From the NCBI RefSeq assembly GCF_027942865.1, contig NC_134527.1, positions 323,001 to 387,000 of the forward strand: 64,000 bases of DNA, written 5' to 3'. This DNA comes from Odontesthes bonariensis (taxonomy: Eukaryota; Chordata; Actinopteri; Atheriniformes; Atherinopsidae). Below the pieces are notes generated by a model. It worked only from the letters and a program-made list of their open reading frames with translations, made no database searches and was not told the DNA's origin. Position 1 is the stretch's first letter; each line of letters opens with the position of its first letter. This document shows, piece by piece, positions 11,701-23,837 of this stretch. The position numbers were made by a program, and so were the translations under genes.

Positions 11701-14700
11701 TTCATTGGGTTAGGGTTAGGAAGCTCTTCATTGGGTTTGGGTTAGGAAGCTCTTCATTGGGTAGGGTTTGGGTTAGGAAGCTCTTCATTGGGTTTGGGTT
11801 AGGAAGCTCTTCATTGGGTTTGGGTTAGGAAGCTCTTCATTGGGTAGGGTTTGGGTTAGGAAGCTCTTCATTGGGTTAGGGTTTGGGTTAGGAAGCTCTT
11901 CATTAGGTGGGGTTAGGAAGCTCTTCATTGGGTTAGGGTTAGGGTTAGGAAGCTCTTCATTGGGTTTGGGTTAGGAAGCTCTTCATTGGGTAGGGTTTGG
12001 GTTAGGAAGCTCTTCATTGGGTTAGGGTTAGGAAGCTCTTCATTGGGTTTGGGTTAGGAAGCTCTTCATTGGGTTTGGGTTAGGAAGCTCTTCATTGGGT
12101 TAGGGTTAGGAAGCTCTTCATTGGTTTAGGGTTAGGAAGCCCTTCATTGGGTTAGGGTTAGGAAGCTCTTCATTGGGTTAGGGTTAGGAAGCTCTTCATT
12201 GGGTTAGGGTTAGGGTTAGGAAGCTCTTCATTGGGTTAGGGTTAGGAAGCTCTTCATTGGGTTAGGGTTAGGAAGCCCTTCATTGGGTTAGGGTTAGGAA
12301 GCTCTTCATTGGGTTAGGGTTAGGAAGCTCTTCATTGGGTTTGGGTTAGGAAGCTTTTCATTGGGTGGGGTTAGGAAGCTCTTTATTGGGTTAGGGTTAG
12401 GGTTAGGAAGCTCTTCATTGGGTTTGGGTTAGGAAGCTCTTCATTGGGTTAGGGTTAGGGTTAGGAAGCTCTTCATTGGGTTTGGGTTAGGAAGCTCTTC
12501 ATTGGGTAGGGTTTGGGTTAGGAAGCTCTTCATTGGGTGGGGTTAGGAAGCCCTTCATTGGGTTAGGGTTAGGGTTAGGAAGCTCTTCATTGGGTTAGGG
12601 TTTGGGTTAGGAAGCTCTTCATTGGGTTAGGGTTAGGGTTAGGAAGCTCTTCATTGGGTTAGGGTTAGGAAGCTCTTCATTGGGTTTGGGTTAGGAAGCT
12701 CTTCATTGGGTAGGGTTTGGGTTAGGAAGCTCTTCATTGGGTTTGGGTTAGGAAGCTCTTCATTGGGTTTGGGTTAGGAAGCTCTTCATTGGGTAGGGTT
12801 TGGGTTAGGAAGCTCTTCATTGGGTTAGGGTTAGGAAGCTCTTCATTGGGTTTGGGTTAGGAAGCTCTTCATTGGGTAGGGTTTGGGTTAGGAAGCTCTT
12901 CATTGGGTTAGGGTTAGGAAGCTCTTCATTGGGTTTGGGTTAGGAAGCTCTTCATTGGGTAGGGTTTGGGTTAGGAAGCTCTTCATTGGGTTTGGGTTAG
13001 GAAGCTCTTCATTGGGTTAGGGTTAGGAAGCTCTTCATTGGGTAGGGTTTGGGTTAGGAAGCTCTTCATTGGGTTTGGGTTAGGAAGCTCTTCATTGGGT
13101 TTGGGTTAGGAAGCTCTTCATTGGGTAGGGTTTGGGTTAGGAAGCTCTTCATTGGGTGGGGTTAGGAAGCCCTTCATTGGGTTAGGGTTAGGGTTAGGAA
13201 GCTCTTCATTGGGTTAGGGTTTGGGTTAGGAAGCTCTTCATTGGGTTAGGGTTAGGGTTAGGAAGCTCTTCATTGGGTTAGGGTTAGGAAGCTCTTCATT
13301 GGGTTTGGGTTAGGAAGCTCTTCATTGGGTAGGGTTTGGGTTAGGAAGCTCTTCATTGGGTTTGGGTTAGGAAGCTCTTCATTGGGTTTGGGTTAGGAAG
13401 CTCTTCATTGGGTAGGGTTTGGGTTAGGAAGCTCTTCATTGGGTTAGGGTTAGGAAGCTCTTCATTGGGTTTGGGTTAGGAAGCTCTTCATTGGGTAGGG
13501 TTTGGGTTAGGAAGCTCTTCATTGGGTTAGGGTTAGGAAGCTCTTCATTGGGTTTGGGTTAGGAAGCTCTTCATTGGGTAGGGTTTGGGTTAGGAAGCTC
13601 TTCATTGGGTTTGGGTTAGGAAGCTCTTCATTGGGTTTGGGTTAGGAAGCTCTTCATTGGGTAGGGTTTGGGTTAGGAAGCTCTTCATTGGGTGGGGTTA
13701 GGAAGCCCTTCATTGGGTTAGGGTTAGGGTTAGGAAGCTCTTCATTGGGTTAGGGTTTGGGTTAGGAAGCTCTTCATTGGGTTAGGGTTAGGGTTAGGAA
13801 GCTCTTCATTGGGTTAGGGTTAGGAAGCTCTTCATTGGGTTTGGGTTAGGAAGCTCTTCATTGGGTAGGGTTTGGGTTAGGAAGCTCTTCATTGGGTTTG
13901 GGTTAGGAAGCTCTTCATTGGGTTTGGGTTAGGAAGCTCTTCATTGGGTAGGGTTTGGGTTAGGAAGCTCTTCATTGGGTTAGGGTTAGGAAGCTCTTCA
14001 TTGGGTTTGGGTTAGGAAGCTCTTCATTGGGTAGGGTTTGGGTTAGGAAGCTCTTCATTGGGTTTGGGTTAGGAAGCTCTTCATTGGGTTTGGGTTAGGA
14101 AGCTCTTCATTGGGTAGGGTTTGGGTTAGGAAGCTCTTCATTGGGTTAGGGTTTGGGTTAGGAAGCTCTTCATTAGGTGGGGTTAGGAAGCTCTTCATTG
14201 GGTTAGGGTTAGGGTTAGGAAGCTCTTCATTGGGTTTGGGTTAGGAAGCTCTTCATTGGGTAGGGTTTGGGTTAGGAAGCTCTTCATTGGGTTAGGGTTA
14301 GGAAGCTCTTCATTGGGTTTGGGTTAGGAAGCTCTTCATTGGGTAGGGTTTGGGTTAGGAAGCTCTTCATTGGGTTTGGGTTAGGAAGCTCTTCATTGGG
14401 TTAGGGTTAGGAAGCTCTTCATTGGGTTTGGGTTAGGAAGCTCTTCATTGGGTAGGGTTAGGAAGCTTTTCATTGGGTGGGGTTAGGAAGCTCTTCATTG
14501 GGTTAGGGTTAGGGTTAGGAAGCTCTTCATTGGGTTTGGGTTAGGAAGCTCTTCATTGGGTGGGGTTAGGAAGCTCTTCATTGGGTTTGGGTTAGGAAGC
14601 TCTTCATTGGGTTTGGGTTAGGAAGCTCTTCATTGGGTAGGGTTTGGGTTAGGAAGCTCTTCATTGGGTTAGGGTTTGGGTTAGGAAGCTCTTCATTAGG

Positions 14701-17700
14701 TGGGGTTAGGAAGCTCTTCATTGGGTTAGGGTTAGGGTTAGGAAGCTCTTCATTGGGTTTGGGTTAGGAAGCTCTTCATTGGGTAGGGTTTGGGTTAGGA
14801 AGCTCTTCATTGGGTTAGGGTTAGGAAGCTCTTCATTGGGTTTGGGTTAGGAAGCTCTTCATTGGGTAGGGTTTGGGTTAGGAAGCTCTTCATTGGGTGG
14901 GGTTAGGAAGCCCTTCATTGGGTTAGGGTTAGGGTTAGGAAGCTCTTCATTGGGTTAGGGTTTGGGTTAGGAAGCTCTTCATTGGGTTAGGGTTAGGGTT
15001 AGGAAGCTCTTCATTGGGTTAGGGTTAGGAAGCTCTTCATTGGGTTTGGGTTAGGAAGCTCTTCATTGGGTAGGGTTTGGGTTAGGAAGCTCTTCATTGG
15101 GTTTGGGTTAGGAAGCTCTTCATTGGGTTTGGGTTAGGAAGCTCTTCATTGGGTAGGGTTTGGGTTAGGAAGCTCTTCATTGGGTTAGGGTTAGGAAGCT
15201 CTTCATTGGGTTTGGGTTAGGAAGCTCTTCATTGGGTAGGGTTTGGGTTAGGAAGCTCTTCATTGGGTTTGGGTTAGGAAGCTCTTCATTGGGTTTGGGT
15301 TAGGAAGCTCTTCATTGGGTAGGGTTTGGGTTAGGAAGCTCTTCATTGGGTTAGGGTTTGGGTTAGGAAGCTCTTCATTAGGTGGGGTTAGGAAGCTCTT
15401 CATTGGGTTAGGGTTAGGGTTAGGAAGCTCTTCATTGGGTTTGGGTTAGGAAGCTCTTCATTGGGTAGGGTTTGGGTTAGGAAGCTCTTCATTGGGTTAG
15501 GGTTAGGAAGCTCTTCATTGGGTTTGGGTTAGGAAGCTCTTCATTGGGTAGGGTTTGGGTTAGGAAGCTCTTCATTGGGTTTGGGTTAGGAAGCTCTTCA
15601 TTGGGTTAGGGTTAGGAAGCTCTTCATTGGGTTTGGGTTAGGAAGCTCTTCATTGGGTAGGGTTAGGAAGCTTTTCATTGGGTGGGGTTAGGAAGCTCTT
15701 CATTGGGTTAGGGTTAGGGTTAGGAAGCTCTTCATTGGGTTTGGGTTAGGAAGCTCTTCATTGGGTGGGGTTAGGAAGCTCTTCATTGGGTTTGGGTTAG
15801 GAAGCTCTTCATTGGGTTTGGGTTAGGAAGCTCTTCATTGGGTAGGGTTTGGGTTAGGAAGCTCTTCATTGGGTTAGGGTTTGGGTTAGGAAGCTCTTCA
15901 TTAGGTGGGGTTAGGAAGCTCTTCATTGGGTTAGGGTTAGGGTTAGGAAGCTCTTCATTGGGTTTGGGTTAGGAAGCTCTTCATTGGGTAGGGTTTGGGT
16001 TAGGAAGCTCTTCATTGGGTTAGGGTTAGGAAGCTCTTCATTGGGTTTGGGTTAGGAAGCTCTTCATTGGGTAGGGTTTGGGTTAGGAAGCTCTTCATTG
16101 GGTTTGGGTTAGGAAGCTCTTCATTGGGTTAGGGTTAGGAAGCTCTTCATTGGGTTTGGGTTAGGAAGCTCTTCATTGGGTAGGGTTAGGAAGCTTTTCA
16201 TTGGGTGGGGTTAGGAAGCTCTTCATTGGGTTAGGGTTAGGGTTAGGAAGCTCTTCATTGGGTTTGGGTTAGGAAGCTCTTCATTGGGTGGGGTTAGGAA
16301 GCTCTTCATTGGGTTTGGGTTAGGAAGCTCTTCATTGGGCTTGGGTTAGGAAGCTCTTCATTGGGTAGGGTTTGGGTTAGGAAGCTCTTCATTGGGTGGG
16401 GTTAGGAAGCCCTTCATTGGGTTAGGGTTAGGGTTAGGAAGCTCTTCATTGGGTTAGGGTTTGGGTTAGGAAGCTCTTCATTGGGTAGGGTTTGGGTTAG
16501 GAAGCTCTTCATTGGGTTTGGGTTAGGAAGCTCTTCATTGGGTTTGGGTTAGGAAGCTCTTCATTGGGTTTGGGTTAGGAAGCTCTTCATTGGGTTAGGG
16601 TTAGGAAGCTCTTCATTGGGTTTGGGTTAGGAAGCTCTTCATTGGGTAGGGTTAGGAAGCTTTTCATTGGGTGGGGTTAGGAAGCTCTTCATTGGGTTAG
16701 GGTTAGGGTTAGGAAGCTCTTCATTGGGTTTGGGTTAGGAAGCTCTTCATTGGGTGGGGTTAGGAAGCTCTTCATTGGGTTTGGGTTAGGAAGCTCTTCA
16801 TTGGGTTTGGGTTAGGAAGCTCTTCATTGGGTAGGGTTTGGGTTAGGAAGCTCTTCATTGGGTTAGGGTTTGGGTTAGGAAGCTCTTCATTAGGTGGGGT
16901 TAGGAAGCTCTTCATTGGGTTAGGGTTAGGGTTAGGAAGCTCTTCATTGGGTTTGGGTTAGGAAGCTCTTCATTGGGTAGGGTTTGGGTTAGGAAGCTCT
17001 TCATTGGGTTAGGGTTAGGAAGCTCTTCATTGGGTTTGGGTTAGGAAGCTCTTCATTGGGTAGGGTTTGGGTTAGGAAGCTCTTCATTGGGTTTGGGTTA
17101 GGAAGCTCTTCATTGGGTTAGGGTTAGGAAGCTCTTCATTGGGTTTGGGTTAGGAAGCTCTTCATTGGGTAGGGTTAGGAAGCTTTTCATTGGGTGGGGT
17201 TAGGAAGCTCTTCATTGGGTTAGGGTTAGGGTTAGGAAGCTCTTCATTGGGTTTGGGTTAGGAAGCTCTTCATTGGGTGGGGTTAGGAAGCTCTTCATTG
17301 GGTTTGGGTTAGGAAGCTCTTCATTGGGTTTGGGTTAGGAAGCTCTTCATTGGGTAGGGTTTGGGTTAGGAAGCTCTTCATTGGGTGGGGTTAGGAAGCC
17401 CTTCATTGGGTTAGGGTTAGGGTTAGGAAGCTCTTCATTGGGTTAGGGTTTGGGTTAGGAAGCTCTTCATTGGGTAGGGTTTGGGTTAGGAAGCTCTTCA
17501 TTGGGTTTGGGTTAGGAAGCTCTTCATTGGGTAGGGTTTGGGTTAGGAAGCTCTTCATTGGGTTAGGGTTTGGGTTAGGAAGCTCTTCATTAGGTGGGGT
17601 TAGGAAGCTCTTCATTGGGTTAGGGTTAGGGTTAGGAAGCTCTTCATTGGGTTAGGGTTAGGAAGCTCTTCATTGGGTTAGGGTTAGGAAGCTCTTCATT

Positions 17701-18527
17701 GGTTTAGGGTTAGGAAGCCCTTCATTGGGTTAGGGTTAGGAAGCTCTTCATTGGGTTAGGGTTAGGAAGCCCTTCATTGGGTTAGGGTTAGGAAGCTCTT
17801 CATTGGGTTAGGGTTAGGGTTAGGAAGCCCTTCATTGGGTTAGGGTTAGGAAGCTCTTCATTGGGTTAGGGTTAGGAAGCTCTTCATTGGGTAGGGTTTG
17901 GGTTAGGAAGCTCTTCATTGGGTTAGGGTTAGGAAGCTCTTCATTGGGTTTGGGTTAGGAAGCTCTTCATTGGGTTTGGGTTAGGAAGCTCTTCATTGGG
18001 TTAGGGTTAGGAAGCTCTTCATTGGTTTAGGGTTAGGAAGCCCTTCATTGGGTTAGGGTTAGGAAGCTCTTCATTGGGTTAGGGTTAGGAAGCTCTTCAT
18101 TGGGTTAGGGTTAGGGTTAGGAAGCTCTTCATTGGGTTAGGGTTAGGAAGCCCTTCATTGGGTTAGGGTTAGGAAGCTCTTCATTGGGTTTGGGTTAGGA
18201 AGCTCTTCATTGGGTTAGGGTTAGGAAGCTCTTCATTGGTTTAGGGTTAGGAAGCCCTTCATTGGGTTAGGGTTAGGAAGCTCTTCATTGGGTTTGGGTT
18301 AGGAAGCCCTTCATTGGGTTAGGGTTAGGAAGCTCTTCATTGGGTGGGGTTTGGGTTAGGAAGCTCTTCATTGGGTGGGGTTTGGGTTAGGAAGCTCTTC
18401 ATTGGGTTTGAGTTTGGGTTAGGAAGCTCTTCATTGGGTGGGGTTTGGGTTAGGAAGCTCTTCATTGGGTGGGGTTTGGGTTAGGAAGCTCTTCATTGGG
18501 TTAGGGTTAGGAAGCTCTTCATTGTAG
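8755..18527. repeat. 9.8-kb telomere-motif satellite (TTAGGG plus GAAGCTCTTCATTGGG)
   Basis: Hundreds of copies of a short unit made of GAAGCTCTTCATTGGG joined to one to four telomere-like steps (TTAGGG, TTTGGG, TAGGG, TGGGG), giving units of roughly 22-40 bp. All TTAGGG steps have the same orientation on the plus strand. The two ends are richest in perfect TTAGGG; the centre is dominated by TTTGGG and TAGGG variants. A rarer marker (GGTGGGGTTAGGAAGCCC) recurs near 9597, 10217, 11421, 12537, 13155, 13691, 14897, 16396 and 17384, showing higher-order repeats of about 0.6 and 1.2 kb. No gene. Confidence 0.97.
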
Positions 18528-18879
18528 TTTGACAAACTAGGGGACACCAAACAGCATCTTGCTTAGGGCCCTCATAAAGCTAGAAACGGCCCTGCCTGAG
18601 GACATCTTGGGCTTTTTTGTTTATGTATCTAGCAATGCTTTCACACCTCAGATGAGGATACAACCCTACAGCTAACAATAAGCTACATAGAAGCCTACAG
18701 AGTGGTGACGTGTGCTGTTTTAGGGAGACTGATGACCAGATGCACCGCCTCGTTCTGAACCATCAAACACTGAGACGGAATAAAAGGAATGAAGCTCAAA
18801 GAAAATACCAAACAGGAACCGAGACTAAACCAGAGCTGAGACTAAGACAGAAGATAGAAAACCAACACAAAATGAATAA

Positions 18880-18914
<35 letters not shown>

Positions 18915-19499
18915 ATAATAATAATAATAATGACAGTGGACTATTCACTTTACATTAAAGACGATTAATCTTCACTTCATACCTGGAGGATCATATAAAG
19001 CAGGATTCCTGCTGCTGGCCACAAACATGGAAAACTTTGGAGAAGCTTCGTGGACATTTGGACGTCTTCATCAAATGTTGTTAAATTCATGTGAATTTTC
19101 CTTGATTAAAAATCATTTAAAAACACACCCAGTGTTTATATCTGTGTGTGTGTAACACTATGTGTGTCTGTTGCCAGGCAACCTCAGCCTGTCGTGGAGG
19201 AGCTGTAACCTGATGAGTCGACACCTGAGAACAGCTGATCAGGTTTCAGGTTATTGATCAGAAACTTTCTCACTTCTTCTCTCCCAGGAGCTCAGATTTA
19301 TGTTATTTATTATATTTTCTGACTTCTGTTTAAGAGTGGAAATATTTTCTGTGTGATTATTGATTAGTTATCAATCAACTTTAAATTAACTTTAAACAAA
19401 GTTATTGTGGACTCATCTTCAGTGTCGAGCATCAACACATCAACTCTGTTCAGGTCGGAAACTGTTGAGCGAGTCGGGCTGAATTATTGATGAAAGTGA
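18528..19499. other. Unique stretch with a trinucleotide microsatellite
   Basis: No exon recognised. (ACT)n followed by (AAT)n occupies about 18880-18931, and a short (TG)n lies near 19143. It lies upstream of the purine-rich repeat and of the proposed rnf224 5' untranslated exon. Confidence 0.6.
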
Positions 19500-20175
19500 G
19501 CTTCTCTCTCCGAGGCCGAGACGGAAGAGGGACGGAGAGAAGGGGAGGAAGAGAGAGAACACAGAGAGGAGAAGAAGAAGAACCACAAGAGACAGAAGAG
19601 GGACGGAGAGAAGGGGAGGAAGAGAGAGAACACTGAGAGGAGGAGAAGAAGAAGAACCACAAGAGACAGAAGAGGGACGGAGAGAAGGGGAGGAAGACAA
19701 ACCGGGAACCAGACCGAGAGAACGACAAAAAGAGGAGAAGAAGAAGAACCACAGGAGACAGAAGAGGAGAAGAAGAAGAACCACAGGAGACAGAAGAGGG
19801 ACGGAGAGAAGGGGAGGAAGACAAACCGGGAACCAGACCGAGAGAACGACAAAAAGAGGAGAAGAAGAAGAACCACAGGAGACAGAAGAGGAGAAGAAGA
19901 AGAACCACAGGAGACAAAAAGAGAAGAAGAAGAGCCACAGGAGACAGAAGAGGAGAAGAAGAAGAACCACAGGAGACAGAAGAGGGACGGAGAGAAGGGG
20001 AGGAAGACAAACCGGGAACCAGGTCGAGAGAACGACAAAAAGAGGAGAAGAAGAACCACAAGAGACAGAAGAGGGACGGAGAGAAGGGGAGGAAGACAAA
20101 CCGGGAACCAGGTCGAGAGAACGACAAAAAGAGGAGAAGAAGAAGAACCACAGGAGACTAAAAGAGGAGAAGAAG
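19500..20175. repeat. Purine-rich compound minisatellite upstream of rnf224
   Basis: GA-rich array with recurring blocks AGAGGAGAAGAAGAAGAACC, ACAGGAGACAGAAGAGGGAC and GGAGAGAAGGGGAGGAAGAC in varying order, strongly strand-asymmetric (plus strand purine). All three minus-strand frames are long and open because stops are rare in CT-rich sequence; their Ser/Leu/Pro/Phe-rich translations are artefacts. Confidence 0.9.
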
Positions 20176-20308
20176 AAAAGATGCAACATGGAAATCAAAG
20201 AGTGAATCAGTGAGAACTGATGAAGAACCACAGAAGAAGAGAAAAGGGAAGAATAAAAGAGAATATGTAAGCAAAAGAAGAAGAAGACGCAATAGGTGGA
20301 AATACCAG
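20176..20308 (+). other. rnf224: Candidate 5' untranslated exon of rnf224 (3' part)
   Basis: The exon ends AATACCAG followed by GTGAGT at 20309, a consensus 5' splice site. It pairs with the acceptor TTTTTTTGCAG ending at 20481, giving a 173-bp intron just before the start codon. The exon's 5' limit is unknown and may extend into the purine-rich array. Confidence 0.45.
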
Positions 20309-20361
20309 GTGAGTATCTGCCCCAACCAATCAGACGGCAGCAGCTTTTACAAAGAAAATGA

Positions 20362-20860
<499 letters not shown>

Positions 20861-20867
20861 GTGCAGG

Positions 20868-21085
20868 TACTCCATCGGCCAATCCGACTCTGTGGTCCCT
20901 CAGAGCTCCGTCGGGCTGTCGGATACCCAGGCAGTTCCCCTCCCGGTCAGTAGGTGGCGCTACGTTAGACGACCCAGTCTCTTACGTCTATAGTGAAAGT
21001 CGCTGATTGGTTGTTCACCTTCCGGCTCCGTTCCTCCTGACAGGGAATGATGGCGACCGAGAGAGAAAGACTGTTGTTGGAGTTG
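20868..21085 (+). mobile_element. Left arm of the outer long inverted repeat in the rnf224 intron
   Basis: About 200 bases that match, in inverse orientation, 22790-23030. Shared landmarks include CCGTCGGGCTGTCGGATACC, CAGTAGGTG, CGCTACGTTAGACGACCCA and CACCTTCCGGCTCCGTTCCT. Arms differ by scattered substitutions and by a roughly 15-bp indel near the distal end. The pair bounds about 2.1 kb and probably marks an old non-autonomous DNA transposon; no superfamily assigned. Confidence 0.75.
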
Positions 21086-21313
21086 GAGCTCGTTGACCAA
21101 ATGTTGCCCGGCACACAGTAAACTCTTTCAAAGATAGCGGCGTTGTTGTTCTGAGAGGAGGGAGCTAAACCGGGAAAGGGATTCAGGAAATGATGCTGTT
21201 AGCCGACCAATCACAACCCTTGTGGTCTCCGCGAGTCTCCGCCTCCTCGACGGATAGAAAGGAGAGCGTCTTCAGGAGGGTCTTCCTCTTTCCCGGACGA
21301 CCATAAATCAGGC

Positions 21314-22280
21314 TTAAAGGGGAACTCCAGTATTTTCAACATTAAGCCTCTTTTCTGAGTCGTCTGCAATGTTTTAGAACCCCCCTCACCGCTTTTTGGA
21401 TGTTTACTGCTGTCTCCGGTATTTGCCTAATTTTGATTCTTCTCAACCTGCTTCAGAACGGCAAGTCATGTGCATGTCCAGAAAGGTCCGTAAAAGCACC
21501 ATAAACGTCCGTTTTCAAAATCATCAGCTCACCGGAGTGGTTACTGGTGTGCACTGGTAATCCATATCACATTTCGTTGCGAAAAGTTGCTTCTGTCGTG
21601 TTTTATTTGACATTTTGTAAATCCCATTGAGTTCTATGGAAGACTGGATGTTCGTTGATATTACTCCGCCACCGAAAACCGGAAAGAGGAGATGTTTGTA
21701 GTTCTCTCGCACCGGAAAAAAAGAAATAATACGAAGAAATTTACAAAGAATATATAATCTGCTCCAACTTTCTTCAGATGCTTTGAACACAGTCTCTCAC
21801 TGGCGTACTGATTACTGACTGCCTACTTCCTCTATTTATTTACGTGCCGAAGGACAATGAACAATCGCCATCAATGGCGCCATCAAGTGGTGTGGAGAAT
21901 AGCAAGTCAGATTAAACTGCTGAGCGGAAGTTTATCCACGGCTGTGAGGTGGCTAAGAAAATAGTTCGAGCATGAACGAGCTGCCAAATAAAACACGACA
22001 GAAGCAACTTTTCGCAACGAAATGTGATATGGATTACCAGTGCACACCAGTAACCACTCCGGTGAGTTGATTATATTGAAAACGGACGTTTATGGTGCTT
22101 TTACGGACCTTTCTGGACATGCACATGACTTGCCGTTCTGAAGCAGGTTGAGAAGAATCAAAATTAGGCAAATACCGGAGACAGCAGTAAAGATCAAAAA
22201 AGCGGTGAGGGGGGTTCTAAAACATTGCAGACGACTCAGAAAAGAGGCTTAATGTTGAAAATACCGCAGTTATCCTTTAA
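21314..22280. mobile_element. 967-bp non-autonomous DNA transposon with ~300-bp inverted repeats, TTAA-flanked
   Basis: Both ends are TTAA. The left arm (21314-about 21611) starts TTAAAGGGGAACTCCAGTAT; the right arm (about 21983-22280), read on the minus strand, starts TTAAAGGATAACTGCGGTAT. The arms remain similar for about 300 bases (for example AGAAGCAACTTTTCGCAACG in the right arm). The 370-bp centre has no transposase ORF. TTAA is the target of piggyBac and Kolobok elements; which applies cannot be decided by eye. It is nested inside the outer inverted repeat. Confidence 0.8.
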
Positions 22281-22789
22281 GAGTAGCTAAGCTGTCTTTG
22301 ATGGTTTCCAACCCCACGGGTTGCAGAAGCAGAAGTCTCTCTCTGAGTACTCCAGGCTGTCGGCGCCCCAGTTGTAAGACGGACATTAGGAGGTAGGGTG
22401 GATAACCAGAGAAAGACCAGCTGGATGTTGGTTCTACCAACACTCCCTTTTGTAACCAGCTTGAGACGAGTGTCTCCTCTTATTTTCCATCATAACAACC
22501 CAAGCTCTGCCTCCATGTCTGGTGCCCCAAACAGAGAAGATCCCAGAACCACAGGCCCAGTGCGTCCAGTTTCACCAGGAAGTTCAGGAGCATCTGATTA
22601 AACCTTTAGTGACCTCTATCCTGAGGAGAATAAGAGGCTGCGACACAAACGTGCTGAACCTGAGCTCTACGTGTTGCATCCCGGGCGATCCAGTGAAAAC
22701 ACACAACCAGACTTATCAGCAGCTGTAGTAAATTTGTGGTAAAATGTAGTAATGGTACCTCCATTACCAATAATTGTAGTTGTACTATA
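22281..22789. other. Intronic sequence between nested inverted repeats
   Basis: No recognised domain. A short open frame around 22398-22728 has no similarity I can name. It is probably the interior of the outer element, or old intron sequence. Confidence 0.4.
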
Positions 22790-23030
22790 CATTGTAGCAG
22801 TCATACAGTCTTTCTCTCGGTCGCCATCGTTCACTGTGAGGAGGAACGGAGCCGGAAGGTGAACAGTCAATCAGCCACTTTCACCATAGATGTAAGAGAT
22901 TGGGTCGTCTAACGTAGCGGCACCTACTGATCGGGAGGTGAACTGCCTTGGGTATCCGACAGCCCGACGGAGAACTCTGAAAGGTTTAAAGCCTCTGAGG
23001 GACCACGAAGTCGGATTGGCAAATGGAGTA
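22790..23030 (-). mobile_element. Right arm of the outer long inverted repeat in the rnf224 intron
   Basis: Reverse complement of 20868-21085 with scattered mismatches; ends near GATTGGCAAATGGAGTAGC, matching the left-arm start GTACTCCATCGGCCAATC. It lies about 150 bases before the exon-2 acceptor. Confidence 0.75.
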
Positions 23031-23169
23031 GCATACCGAGGCCCTTACAGTAAGGCTGTTAAAGGTGGCCCTGAATGTGTTAACCTCATTAAACAGATGT
23101 ACTCTGAGACCTCCATCTTTATCAGAAACATGCAAAACTTAGAAATGTGTCAGCTGGGTGTTAAAGTGA

Positions 23170-23520
<351 letters not shown>

Positions 23521-23529
23521 CGGGGGGGG

Positions 23530-23712
23530 GGGGACCAATGGGAGTCTACTAGTGAGACAGGAATGGACCAATGGGAGTCTACCAGTGCGACAGGAATGGA
23601 CCAATGGGAGTCTACCAGTGCGAAAGGAATGGACCAATGGGAGTCTACCAGCGCGACAGGAATGGACCAATGGGAGTCTAACAGCGCGACAGGAATGGAC
23701 CAATGGGAGTGC
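23530..23712. repeat. 33-bp minisatellite in the rnf224 3' UTR
   Basis: Five to six copies of a 33-bp unit with core GGAATGGACCAATGGGAGTC, starting just after the stop codon and a run of G. Because 33 is a multiple of three, several frames read through it; none belongs to the protein. Confidence 0.93.
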
Positions 23713-23745
23713 ATCTGTCTGTCTTTCATGTTGTTAATGTGTTCA

Positions 23746-23751
23746 AATAAA
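23746..23751 (+). terminator. rnf224: Poly(A) signal AATAAA of rnf224
   Basis: AATAAA 225 bases after the stop, just beyond the 33-bp array; it gives a short 3' UTR that contains that array. Confidence 0.75.
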
Positions 23752-23837
23752 ATACTTTCACAAAAACACAGAGAAAAGGAGAATGTTTAATATTTTATTA
23801 AAATCAACAGAATATCAGGATGAATATTTAAAGCCTC

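Noticed and set aside
8755..18527. True terminal telomere
   Set aside because: TTAGGG steps are interrupted in each unit by a 16-bp spacer, and genes lie on both sides.
18540..18600. hAT-like terminal sequence (AGGGCCCTCATAAAGC ... GGCCCTGCC)
   Set aside because: No matching opposite end or 8-bp duplication could be found, because the left side is the telomere-motif array.
19440..20231. Minus-strand Ser/Leu/Pro/Phe-rich frames of about 190-263 codons
   Set aside because: All three frames are open over the same purine-rich repeat, so they reflect base composition. The plus-strand splice donor at 20309 fits a 5' untranslated exon better.
22398..22728. Possible small gene in the rnf224 intron
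   Set aside because: Short frames without domain similarity, between the arms of a transposon-like inverted repeat.
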